Origin: Streptococcus infantis SPAR10
Lineage (GTDB): Bacteria; Bacillota; Bacilli; Lactobacillales; Streptococcaceae
Reading direction: 5' to 3'
Assembly (NCBI RefSeq): GCF_000279535.1
Contig: NZ_ALCH01000003.1
Coordinates: 1-64,000 of the forward strand
Length of the DNA stretch: 64,000 nt
Shown: in pieces, positions 54,471 through 63,359 of the stretch
Layout: every line of letters begins with the position of its first letter
How positions within the stretch are numbered: the first letter of the stretch is position 1
The notes under the pieces: generated by a model
Database searches by the model: none
What the model was told of the DNA's origin: nothing
Seen by the model: only the letters and a program-made list of their open reading frames with translations
Program-made: the position numbers and the translations under genes

Positions 54471-56294
54471 CTATTTTAACGCTTTAGATTTACCCTTAAA
54501 TTTCACTTGTGGAGTAACTGTTATATCTATTTCACCTGCTCCATCAACATCAACTTCAACAGGTATAGGATATAACTCACCTACTATAAATGCTGTTCCA
54601 GTAGGTAAATAAGAAAATCTAGTTAACTGATTTTTATTTATATAAGGTATAGTTTTCAAAAGATATTCTAAGTCAACATTATTTTTAATTCGATGAATTA
54701 AATAATTATTGCATTGAGAAAGAACAGTTGAAGATAACTCGCTCGGACGCTGGCTAGATAACATCAAGAAACAACCAAATTTTCTACCCTCACGAGCTAT
54801 CTTTTTAAAAACTTCAACTTCACCAAACAGACTATTTTCATTTAATTTTGATATATATCTATGTGCTTCTTCAAAAATAAATAAATTTACATCCCTATTT
54901 TTTATATCTTTTTCAGAACTCTTTTGAAACTCTTTTTTTAACATATAAGTAGTGAAAAACAATAATAAATCATCGTCTAAACCAGAAACGTTATATACCG
55001 TAATTTTTAATTGCTTGGCGTCTTCATCGACAGTAGAATCTTTAGCGATGGTTGAGACGTCAGGGGAGGAAGAGTCGGGAGAGTCGGGAGAGTCGGGAGA
55101 GCCGGGAGAGTCGGGAGAGCCGGGAGAGCCGGGAGTAGTCTTATCTATGTTTGTTTCAAACAAGCTACCATATCTGAATTGAATATGCTTAATTCTAGTT
55201 TCAAGGGTTGCTGAATACCCTCTTGCTTGAGTATTCCCCTGACACTCTTCTAGGAGAAATACAAAATTTAAAGCTTCAAACAAAGCTTCAAAACTATTTA
55301 TTGTATAATTAGCATTCTCAATCTCTTTTGTTATCTCTGAATGACTCTTGTACATATCAGTATACAAACTAGATTTGAAGTCTTGCTCATCTTTTTGACT
55401 AAAGTTCCCGAATTGAGAATTATACTTTTCAGTGCTAATGCCTGTTCCTTCTAAAATACCAATAATTTTTGATCTCTTAGCTACAGCATCAGATTGTTGA
55501 TTATGATATAAATTATAAGCTATAAAACAACTCAATTTTTTTCTATCTAATTTGCTTTCTGATAGACAATAGGCCAATTTCAATGCTGTTTGAACTACAG
55601 GCAACTGTACAAGTTCTGATGGTTTTATCAAATTCAACCAATCTTGCAACTCTAATGACTCTATTTTTATCGAAAAATCTTTCAACACATCAATATTATT
55701 TACACCGTCTATCTGTGAGTATTCATTATGAACATCAAAAATATTTAAATATAAATTACTAGTTTCTTTAGTTGCTATTTCTTTAATTATTTTTCTAACT
55801 GTTGTCGATTTACCTGATCCGGTATTTCCTAAAACAGCAGAATGATGAGTAATCAATTTATTTAGATTAATTTGCGCATCATATTTATCTTGGATAGTTC
55901 CTAATAAAATTGATGCTTCTCTTTTCTCAATAGAAAATACCTTCTGCAAATCCTCATCACTTGATAAATAGACTCTATCTTGTAAAAAGGGATATTTCTT
56001 TAGATTAAAGTTAATTTTATCGTTTTCTAATATTCCTACAGGAACACATTCAAATCTCCCTACATAGTCAAACTTTGATTTTTCATCATTAACAATTTTA
56101 ATTTCCTTGTCTTCTACTCTAACAACTTGGTAAACAAATTTATCCCCAAATTGACTTTTTATAGTTACATAATCTATGACTCCTTGGGTGATATAAATTT
56201 CCCCTTTAAAATTGTAAATTAATTTTTCAAAGTCGCTAACTTCAAAAATCAATCTGTCATATGAGACTGATACTACTCGCCCAATACTATTCAT
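54471..56294 (-). CDS. HerA/DUF87-type hexameric ATPase
   Basis: 607 aa. An N-terminal beta-rich HAS-barrel-like part (about 1-120) precedes the ATPase with Walker A GNTGSGKS (about 156-163). Further motifs are the arginine-containing LYLNIFDVHNEY region, Walker B FIFEEAHRY and the sensor FLMLSSQRPSELS. Between them lies an unusual Gly/Ser/Pro/Asp linker (about 385-408) encoded by 9-bp repeats. HerA rings associate with SIR2 partners in anti-phage systems. The gene overlaps the SIR2 gene by 8 bases. Confidence 0.85.
   Translation of the reverse strand: MNSIGRVVSVSYDRLIFEVSDFEKLIYNFKGEIYITQGVIDYVTIKSQFGDKFVYQVVRVEDKEIKIVNDEKSKFDYVGRFECVPVGILENDKINFNLKKYPFLQDRVYLSSDEDLQKVFSIEKREASILLGTIQDKYDAQINLNKLITHHSAVLGNTGSGKSTTVRKIIKEIATKETSNLYLNIFDVHNEYSQIDGVNNIDVLKDFSIKIESLELQDWLNLIKPSELVQLPVVQTALKLAYCLSESKLDRKKLSCFIAYNLYHNQQSDAVAKRSKIIGILEGTGISTEKYNSQFGNFSQKDEQDFKSSLYTDMYKSHSEITKEIENANYTINSFEALFEALNFVFLLEECQGNTQARGYSATLETRIKHIQFRYGSLFETNIDKTTPGSPGSPDSPGSPDSPDSPDSSSPDVSTIAKDSTVDEDAKQLKITVYNVSGLDDDLLLFFTTYMLKKEFQKSSEKDIKNRDVNLFIFEEAHRYISKLNENSLFGEVEVFKKIAREGRKFGCFLMLSSQRPSELSSTVLSQCNNYLIHRIKNNVDLEYLLKTIPYINKNQLTRFSYLPTGTAFIVGELYPIPVEVDVDGAGEIDITVTPQVKFKGKSKALK
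55072..55134. repeat. 9-bp tandem repeat (7 units) inside the HerA gene
   Basis: Seven tandem units of GAGTCGGGA or GAGCCGGGA. Each unit encodes three residues (Gly/Asp-Ser-Pro type, antisense reading), so copy-number change would keep frame and only change the linker length. Confidence 0.95.
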
Positions 56295-57612
56295 CTAAAC
56301 CTTCTCCCTCTTGTTCTGATTCAACCTTTGGAGCATGATTTATTATTTCATCAACAATATAGTTAAAGTAGTGGGCTTTTACTCCATCACAAGACGTATC
56401 TCCTCCAATTAAATGAAATCCATCTTGAGTCTTAAATTCATCAAAAAATTTCTTCATATTGTCTTCTGATTTATTACCAAAAACAATCAAAGTAAAATCT
56501 TGATGTTTTAGATTTTGCGAAATGATGTTATTAATATGCTCGTCAGGAAACCCATATCCCATAACAATAAGGACTGTATTTGGAACTTGAAGTACATTTG
56601 CAAACTCTCTAAACAGTTCTGAATATGGAGCTTGTGCAGTTTGCCTATGTTTTAACATTGTTGGATAAATAATAATTTCTTCATCACTCTGTTTAAAAAA
56701 ATCCTTTTGGATTAATTGCCCACTTTCATCAGAAGTCCAATTAATTGAACCATGTATTTTTAATAAGTTAGCTTCTTTAGAAGTGGGTTGCCATACATCC
56801 TTATATCTATTTGTATCATCTACTATCCTTTGCTTAAATGAATTCACATTAAAGTTTCTATATAAATTATTCTCAAAACCTGTTGAATAAACAATGCGGT
56901 TGCTTTCTAATGAATATTCATTAAACAAATCGTAGTTCGTTGTCACTATGTTGATTTTATTACTCAACTCAGTTCTATATTTAAAAACAGATTGATAAAA
57001 TTTATTATAAGTATTTATTGTTTCACTATCTTTATATTTATCATCATCTAGAACTGGTATAGTTTTTAAGAACTCACTTTTCAAGGTGCTTATCACTTCT
57101 TTTAAGTTCTTATTATTTGGTTGGAAACTTAAACCACTCTGTAACCAGTTGAGTAAACTTTCAATATCTGAAAAAGATTTATAGATATGTTTTTCTATTA
57201 AATCCTGATGTTCTTTAGATAAGTCCTTTAAAAAATTAGCAATAGTATCATTACTTGATTTTACTTCCTTAAGTAAATCATCAACCTTTTTACTTTCATC
57301 CTCTTTTAGCGACTTCTTACATGATTCTAGACTCTTAGTTAGATAATCTAAATCTTTACAATCTATAAACTCTTTTACTTTTTCATAAACATTTATATGT
57401 TTCTCTAAAATATCACTCATCGTTTTTGACATAAGTGGAATTGCACCCGATGAACATCCCGAACCTATGAATATGACAAGATTTTTAGATACAAAATATT
57501 TATTGATGAATTCTTTGAGTTTAATGATTTGTTGATTTTCATCTAACCCTTTTAATATATCCTCATTATTTTCATAATGATAGATTTTACCATTTACACT
57601 ACTATTACTCAT
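56287..57612 (-). CDS. SIR2-domain protein
   Basis: 441 aa. NAD-binding start FIGSGCSSGAIP (about 48-59), the catalytic region TTNYD (224-228), HGSINW (287-292) and VMGYGFPDE match bacterial SIR2 effectors, which degrade NAD+ and kill infected cells. A charged helical insert lies between about 70 and 190. It partners the HerA gene that follows, with which it overlaps. It also overlaps the HNH gene by 8 bases. Confidence 0.88.
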   Translation of the reverse strand: MSNSSVNGKIYHYENNEDILKGLDENQQIIKLKEFINKYFVSKNLVIFIGSGCSSGAIPLMSKTMSDILEKHINVYEKVKEFIDCKDLDYLTKSLESCKKSLKEDESKKVDDLLKEVKSSNDTIANFLKDLSKEHQDLIEKHIYKSFSDIESLLNWLQSGLSFQPNNKNLKEVISTLKSEFLKTIPVLDDDKYKDSETINTYNKFYQSVFKYRTELSNKINIVTTNYDLFNEYSLESNRIVYSTGFENNLYRNFNVNSFKQRIVDDTNRYKDVWQPTSKEANLLKIHGSINWTSDESGQLIQKDFFKQSDEEIIIYPTMLKHRQTAQAPYSELFREFANVLQVPNTVLIVMGYGFPDEHINNIISQNLKHQDFTLIVFGNKSEDNMKKFFDEFKTQDGFHLIGGDTSCDGVKAHYFNYIVDEIINHAPKVESEQEGEGLDE

Positions 57613-58207
57613 TGTTCAACTCCATATTCTTCATTTTCAATACTTTTTCACAATAAGCATCAAAATGATTATCAATAATGTCATTTAAATCATTTGTTAA
57701 ATCACTTAATCTCTTATCAATATCTGATTTCTCAAAATTATCTTTTCTAAAAACATCGTTAATGTAAAACATCGACTCACTTTCATCATTTAGGACTTTC
57801 TTTTTTCCATTAAAATCTTTATCTGAAATCTTTACATTTGTATCTCTATGTAATAAAGTTAAATTTCCTAATTTATTCTTGTCAGAATCTCCCGGTTCAA
57901 ATTTACTTTGGGGTATGATATGTTCCAACTGCCAAATCAATTTACCTTTATGATCTAATTCTGTAAAGTCTATTGATCTCCCATTATTTTGAAACTTCTC
58001 AATACTAATAAGCAAAAAACGAGTAAAATGAACATGCTTCCTGCTATAATAATTAACTCGTTCTCTCTGTTCATCATCAACAAATTTCTCAATTACTTTT
58101 TTATAGTCATTCAATTTAAAGTAATTGTGCTTCTTTTCCTGTTCCTTAAAATATTTTAGAAATCCATTTCCAAAAACTGTTTCAAAACTATCTAATAATT
58201 TATCCAC
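57605..58207 (-). CDS. HNH nuclease-like protein (DUF1524 type)
   Basis: GTG start at 58207 after AAAGGAG; 200 aa. The motif QLEHIIPQSKF (about 94-104), then a loop with LGNLTLLHRDTN and a final KISDKDFNGKK, is the HNH fold of the DUF1524 domain in GmrSD-type enzymes. The usual N-terminal DUF262 NTPase part is missing. It sits between hsdR (stop 11 bases before) and the SIR2 gene. Whether it works with SIR2-HerA or is a remnant of a GmrSD-like gene is open. Confidence 0.6.
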   Translation of the reverse strand: MDKLLDSFETVFGNGFLKYFKEQEKKHNYFKLNDYKKVIEKFVDDEQRERVNYYSRKHVHFTRFLLISIEKFQNNGRSIDFTELDHKGKLIWQLEHIIPQSKFEPGDSDKNKLGNLTLLHRDTNVKISDKDFNGKKKVLNDESESMFYINDVFRKDNFEKSDIDKRLSDLTNDLNDIIDNHFDAYCEKVLKMKNMELNNE

Positions 58208-58217
58208 ATTAACTCCT

Positions 58218-61208
58218 TTACCTTCCAACCCTCAACGGCTCAATCACCTCTTCAATCAGTTGGGTATAGGCTTCTTTGATTTGTTTTTTATATAGGAGTG
58301 GGTTGAGGGCATCTGACACCTCAACTTTATAGTCCTTGTAGCGCTGACTCTTGGTCAGTTGACTTTCTCCTAGTTGTTTTTTTGCACCCTTGCGGTAGTG
58401 ATTGACATAGTAGCGAAGCTCGTCTTCACCCACATACCAGGTCTTACTAAAGTCTTGGATATGTTGCTGGATGACTGCTTCAATCATCTGGTCAAGGATA
58501 TTGGCAATGGATTGACCTCTGTAGCGGTCTGGATTTGCCTGTACTTCTTGCCAAAGTTCTGAGATGATCTGTGCAAGGTTTGGATTGGTCTTCTTCAGAC
58601 TTTGGATATAGGTATCCACTGCTTCTCTATCCTGTGCACTGAGACTCTTTTCCTGACTTTGCTCTTGCTCGATCAGACTTTGGATCAAGGTCAAGATATA
58701 GGCGTAGTTGATCTCATCTACTTGGATAGACTCTAGTTCATAGTGAATATCCAGTGGCTCCCCATCCTCATCACCATCTTCTGAACGACTTTTAAGTTCG
58801 GCAAGGATATTTTGATAGAAGCCTAGATAGGTTTCCAATTCTTCTGCGCTTAGTCCAGTCTCTGCATAGATTTCTTCCTCGTCATACTCTTTATAAACTC
58901 GGATAGAAGCCAAGTATTTATCAAAGGATTGATAAGCCTTGGCTAGTTTTCTCAATTCAGGTGTAGAGATTTGCTCGATTTGGAGTCCTTCTTCGGGATC
59001 ATCGATGATGAGGTTTTGGAAGTCGCTACAACTTCTCAAAAAGTTTCTCTTTTCTTCTTCCCAGCTTGGTGCTAGGACATCATTTTCACCACCATTTGAG
59101 TAAAGCTTGAGGGCATTATCGACTGCTTCCTTAAAGGCTATAGGCTTTTGGAAGGTGATGATATGACCATAGGTCTTACTGGAGTCAAAGATCCGGTTGG
59201 TTCGGCTAAAGGCCTGAATCAAATCCTGCGGTTGCATTGGTTTACGATCGATAAAGAGGGTCGATAGACAAGGGGCATCAAATCCCGTTAAGAGACGATT
59301 GACCACGATAACCAAGTCCAACTGCTCATTACGGTAGAGATATTTATCTTGCTTACGGGCAAGGCGGTTATTGACATCGGTATTAAAACCACGAAGGTCC
59401 GCCATAGTAAAGTGAGTATCAAACTCTTGGTTATAGTCCTCTAGGACTTGCTTCATGTGGTCTTGGTTGGCTCTTGAGTCTTCTTCATTCTCCGTAACGG
59501 AGTAAGTGATGGTCGCCTTTGGAAAGTCTGGAAGTACCATCTTGACTCTCTCAGATACCTTGACTCGTGTCTGACCAGCCTTGACTTTTTTGAGGAGGTC
59601 ATAGTAGGCTTGGGCTTGAGGGATAGACTTGACAGTGAGGATAGCATTGTAGGTATTGCCGACTCCTTTTTGGAAGCCTAGTTGTTGACGGGATTTATTG
59701 ATAATAGCATCCAAGACTTCCAGCATGTGCTCCTCATTCTCATAGACACTATCAGGTAATTCATTTTCAGCCTGGTCTGTGATGAGGGTATTGCGATAGT
59801 CCACCTTAAAGCCTAGGACAGCTCCATCATGGATGGCTTCCTTGACCGTATACTCATGGAGACGGTCTCCATACTGTTGTTGGGTGGTTTGGGCGAGGTC
59901 GCCGACCTGCTGGCGTTTATTTTCCTTAAAGATGGGCGTGCCTGTAAATCCATACCAGAGAGACTGAGGGAAAAAGGTTTTAATGTCTTTTTGTGTTTGT
60001 GGTGTCACGGCACGGTGGCATTCATCCACGACAAAAGCCACTCGGAGACCCTTGATTTTGTCCGCATCTCGTTGGTAAAGTCCTTGATCAAACTTGCGCA
60101 TCATGGTAGTGATTTTCTGGATGGTAGTTACCACGACACGCTTATCATTACTTCCTAAGCGCTTGATCAAATCATGTGTATTGTCTGTCTCATCGATATC
60201 AATGACATCATTGGTCGCATATGAGAGGAAGGATGAAGTGGTTTGTTGGTCCAAGTCCCTGCGGTCAACGACAAAAATCGTCTTTTGGATAGATGGAATT
60301 TGCAGGAGATTGCGAGCTACCTTATAAGAGGTCAAGGTCTTTCCTGAACCTGTCGTATGCCAAACATAGCCAGATGCTTGCTGGCGAGATGCTTCCTGCA
60401 CCGCTTCGATGGCATGGATCTGATAGGGACGCAAAAGGATGAGAGATTTCTTGCTATCATCAATGACAGAATACTGCATGACCATCTGATGGGCACGAGG
60501 GATGGAAAGGACTTCGTGGGCAAAGCTGGTCAGATTTGTCACAGGGTGATTATTCTTATCCACCCACTTAGTTAGAAATTGCTTGTTAAGTTTATTTTCA
60601 CGAGCTGCAGCAATATAGCGTGTGTCAACTTTATTGGTCACAACAAACATCTGCAAGCTAGAGTAGATACCACGGAATTTCCCTTCACGGTCATATTTTT
60701 TTATCTGATGAAAGGCATCGATGAAGGCTGCTTGGGAACTCTTGAGCTCGATCTGAATCATAGGCAAGCCATTGATAAGAAGAGTAACATCCAGTCTACG
60801 GTCTTGGTCCATAGGATTTACTTTTTCTCGTTGGACTTGATTGACAACTTCGTAGCTAGACTTTCCTGCTGCGATATTGTCACGCCAAATGACTGACAAA
60901 CGGATGGTACCTAGACTTGCATCTTCTCTTTGAACCTCAACCTTGGCAATGCCATTTTCACCGACCAACCACTTAGCCGCATCATAGTAGCTGACAAAGT
61001 TTAGTTGGTTCTGAATCTGACGTTTTTCCTGTTCTGTCAAGGGATGGTCTGCCAGCAAAGCAACGTTGTTTTGGGCTAGTTTCTCAAAGAAATTGTCCCA
61101 TAGTTGTTCTTCTGTTTTTAGGTCTTCTCTATAAGTCCATTGGCTTTCACCAGTTACCAGCTGGTTTATCAGTTGTTTTTCTATTTCCAGTTCTGGTTTT
61201 ACCTGCAT
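58218..61208 (-). CDS. hsdR: type I restriction-modification DNA translocase/nuclease subunit
   Basis: 996 aa. The N-terminal nuclease domain has [19 protein letters not shown] (about 137-155). Helicase motifs are TTGSGKT (about 285-291), DECHRA, SFTGTP-like GFTGTPIF, and later motif V/VI regions ([20 protein letters not shown]). The C-terminus is helical for HsdM/S contact. It is first in the operon; HNH, SIR2, HerA, hsdS, AAA-DUF4435 and hsdM follow on the same strand. Confidence 0.95.
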   Translation of the reverse strand: MQVKPELEIEKQLINQLVTGESQWTYREDLKTEEQLWDNFFEKLAQNNVALLADHPLTEQEKRQIQNQLNFVSYYDAAKWLVGENGIAKVEVQREDASLGTIRLSVIWRDNIAAGKSSYEVVNQVQREKVNPMDQDRRLDVTLLINGLPMIQIELKSSQAAFIDAFHQIKKYDREGKFRGIYSSLQMFVVTNKVDTRYIAAARENKLNKQFLTKWVDKNNHPVTNLTSFAHEVLSIPRAHQMVMQYSVIDDSKKSLILLRPYQIHAIEAVQEASRQQASGYVWHTTGSGKTLTSYKVARNLLQIPSIQKTIFVVDRRDLDQQTTSSFLSYATNDVIDIDETDNTHDLIKRLGSNDKRVVVTTIQKITTMMRKFDQGLYQRDADKIKGLRVAFVVDECHRAVTPQTQKDIKTFFPQSLWYGFTGTPIFKENKRQQVGDLAQTTQQQYGDRLHEYTVKEAIHDGAVLGFKVDYRNTLITDQAENELPDSVYENEEHMLEVLDAIINKSRQQLGFQKGVGNTYNAILTVKSIPQAQAYYDLLKKVKAGQTRVKVSERVKMVLPDFPKATITYSVTENEEDSRANQDHMKQVLEDYNQEFDTHFTMADLRGFNTDVNNRLARKQDKYLYRNEQLDLVIVVNRLLTGFDAPCLSTLFIDRKPMQPQDLIQAFSRTNRIFDSSKTYGHIITFQKPIAFKEAVDNALKLYSNGGENDVLAPSWEEEKRNFLRSCSDFQNLIIDDPEEGLQIEQISTPELRKLAKAYQSFDKYLASIRVYKEYDEEEIYAETGLSAEELETYLGFYQNILAELKSRSEDGDEDGEPLDIHYELESIQVDEINYAYILTLIQSLIEQEQSQEKSLSAQDREAVDTYIQSLKKTNPNLAQIISELWQEVQANPDRYRGQSIANILDQMIEAVIQQHIQDFSKTWYVGEDELRYYVNHYRKGAKKQLGESQLTKSQRYKDYKVEVSDALNPLLYKKQIKEAYTQLIEEVIEPLRVGR

Positions 61209-61245
61209 CTATATTTCTCCTTTTGGAAACCGCATTCTTCCTATC

Positions 61246-61254
61246 ATTATATCA
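61246..61254 (-). promoter_or_regulatory. extended -10 promoter of the hsd/defence operon
   Basis: TGA-TATAAT on the minus strand (TATAAT complement at 61246-61251), 40 bases before the hsdR ATG; the -35 region is weak. No second promoter of similar quality was seen before hsdS or hsdM. Confidence 0.55.
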
Positions 61255-61363
61255 TATTACAGGCAGAAAACGCCTTGCTGATCCTACTTCCCTCAGAAAA
61301 ACCTTGTAGTCTTTCTCCCTAAAATATGGTATATTAGAATCATACTATACAAGAGGAGTTTAC

Positions 61364-61984
61364 ATGTCACACGATAAAGAACTGAAAGCTGTTTCTCCCC
61401 TTCTACAGCAAGCCATTCATATTTCCTCCATCATCGGTGGGGTTGGTACTCTAATATTCTGTATCTGGGCCTATCAGGCTGGTATCTTGCATTCTAAGGA
61501 AACCCTATCTGCCTTTATCCAACAGGCGGGTGTCTGGGGGCCACCACTCTTTATTTTTTTACAGATTTTGCAGACAGTTGTTCCTATCATTCCAGGTGCT
61601 TTAACCTCTGTTGCAGGTGTCTTTATCTATGGGCATGTCATCGGGACCATTTACAATTATATCGGTATTGTCATTGGTTGTGCCATTATCTTTTACTTGG
61701 TGCGTCTCTATGGAGCACCCTTTGTCCAGTCCATGGTCAGCAAGCGCACCTATGACAAGTATATCGGTTGGCTGGATGAGGGCAATCGCTTTGACCGATT
61801 CTTTATCTTTATGATGATTTGGCCAGTTAGTCCAGCAGATTTTCTCTGTATGTTGGCTGCTTTGACCAAGATGAGCTTCAAGCGGTATATGACCATTATC
61901 ATCCTGACCAAACCCTTTACCCTGGTCGTTTACACTTATGGCTTGACCTACATCATCGATTACTTTTGGCATATGTTTGGCTAA
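61364..61984 (+). CDS. TVP38/TMEM64 (VTT domain) membrane protein
   Basis: 206 aa with about five to six membrane helices. The central TVVPIIPGALTSVAGVFIYG (about 70-90) and FMMIWPVSPADFLCMLAALTKMSF (about 148-170) are typical DedA/VTT half-helix motifs; such proteins move lipids or act in membrane homeostasis. Monocistronic, divergent from the hsdR operon. Confidence 0.82.
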   Translation: MSHDKELKAVSPLLQQAIHISSIIGGVGTLIFCIWAYQAGILHSKETLSAFIQQAGVWGPPLFIFLQILQTVVPIIPGALTSVAGVFIYGHVIGTIYNYIGIVIGCAIIFYLVRLYGAPFVQSMVSKRTYDKYIGWLDEGNRFDRFFIFMMIWPVSPADFLCMLAALTKMSFKRYMTIIILTKPFTLVVYTYGLTYIIDYFWHMFG

Positions 61985-61989
61985 TAGAC

Positions 61990-62020
61990 AAAAAACTCAA
62001 GGATTCGTCCTTGAGTTTTT
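61990..62020. terminator. bidirectional terminator
   Basis: AAAAACTCAAGGA pairs with TCCTTGAGTTTTT with a 4-base loop, between the convergent TVP38-family and MFS genes. Confidence 0.85.
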
Positions 62021-62025
62021 CTTTG

Positions 62026-63180
62026 TTAGGCTTCTTTTTTCAATAAAAGGGAAACAAGCACTGATGTAGCAATCATCCATGCTCCTAGAATGATAAAGGT
62101 CATTCGACCATCTGTAGTTACCAAGCTAATCCCTGAAAGAACGAAGGGTGTTAATGATGCTCCAAAAGAACATCCCAAAACAGCATAGGAAGTTGCTTTG
62201 TTGAGGAGTTTTGCAGGAATTCGCTCAGATATCAACTGAAAGACTGTCGTCAGAGCGATACTGTAGGCAAATCCTCCCAGGATAGAACCTGCAACCACCA
62301 CCCAGAGTGATGGGGAAAGAGCAATGATGATTTGCCCGATACCAAAAGTGACACCAGCGACCAATAGAAGTCTTTCCTTGAAGGTCGAAATCAGGAAAGA
62401 AAAGCTGATTCCAGCTAGAATCCCAATCAACTGCATGGCACTAAGTACCAAACTGGACAACTGAGCATCCCCAAACCCTGCCTCAATCATGAGACTAGGG
62501 ATACGGAAGGTGATGGCCGTATTGGTACAAACAATCACTGCGGCTGCAATAGCAAGGAAGAAAATAAGCTTTTTCATAGAAGCAGTCAATCTTACTGCTT
62601 CTTCTGTCTGATGCTTGGACTCATGAACTTCTGCGTTTCCATAAGGGACAAAGAGAAGGAAGAGTACGAGAACTACTAGACCAGCTGCATAGGCTAGGAA
62701 GGTTGCTGTCCAGCCAAAGGCTAAGAGCTGACCGACTGCCAGTGTCAAGATGGATGCTCCTACGACTTCAGCCGATCCACGAAAACCAAGCATTTGGATA
62801 CGAGTTTTGCCGTGGTAACGTTCACTGATGATCGAAATAGCCTTGGCATTGAGCATTCCTACTCCAAGCCCAAATAGCAAGCGGGTAGCAAAGACAAAGT
62901 AATAGCCCTGATACCAGAAAGGTGCCGTTCCACTGATGGATAAAATCAAGAGTCCCAAGGTCAACTGGAGACGTTCAGGAAAAATACGCTCTAAAACTCC
63001 GTTCAATAAAAGCATGGCCATAATCCCAAAGGATGGGAGGCTGACCAAGAGTTCGACCTGACCAGTCGAATAGCCCTGATAATAGTCAAACATAGCAGGC
63101 AGGGCACTCGAAATAGAAAACGATGTGATCAATACTAACGACAGGGAGAGTATGCTCACTTTTTCCAAAAATTGTTTCAT
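62026..63180 (-). CDS. MFS transporter
   Basis: The ATG at 63180 follows GAGGAAAAG; 384 aa. Twelve predicted membrane helices with the loop motif GMLNAKAISIISERYHGKTR and a second-half mirror in the GISFSFLISTFKERLLLVAG region. It is a drug or metabolite exporter of unknown substrate. Lies convergent to the TVP38-family gene. Confidence 0.8.
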   Translation of the reverse strand: MKQFLEKVSILSLSLVLITSFSISSALPAMFDYYQGYSTGQVELLVSLPSFGIMAMLLLNGVLERIFPERLQLTLGLLILSISGTAPFWYQGYYFVFATRLLFGLGVGMLNAKAISIISERYHGKTRIQMLGFRGSAEVVGASILTLAVGQLLAFGWTATFLAYAAGLVVLVLFLLFVPYGNAEVHESKHQTEEAVRLTASMKKLIFFLAIAAAVIVCTNTAITFRIPSLMIEAGFGDAQLSSLVLSAMQLIGILAGISFSFLISTFKERLLLVAGVTFGIGQIIIALSPSLWVVVAGSILGGFAYSIALTTVFQLISERIPAKLLNKATSYAVLGCSFGASLTPFVLSGISLVTTDGRMTFIILGAWMIATSVLVSLLLKKEA

Positions 63181-63284
63181 CTTTTCCTCATTCATTGTTC
63201 ATTTTTCATATTAGTAAAAAGGTCCTTCCCTATCATACACTCTTTAGCCAAAATTGGCAAGCGACTGAGCACCAAGACCAACAG

Positions 63285-63335
63285 AAAAAGCGGGGCATCA
63301 AGAGCTGTGAAGTCTTGATGACATCCCACTTTTTT
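63285..63335. terminator. bidirectional terminator downstream of ftsX
   Basis: Strong nested arms: AAAAAG-c-GGG with CCC-a-CTTTTT and CATCAAGA with TCTTGATG. It ends the ftsX transcript and could also stop transcription coming from the other direction. Confidence 0.75.
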
Positions 63336-63359
63336 ATGTGTTTTATCCAGTTATGTGAC

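Noticed and set aside
55072-55134. Tandem 9-bp repeats considered as a CRISPR-like array
   Set aside because: Units are contiguous, without spacers, and sit in frame inside the HerA coding sequence.
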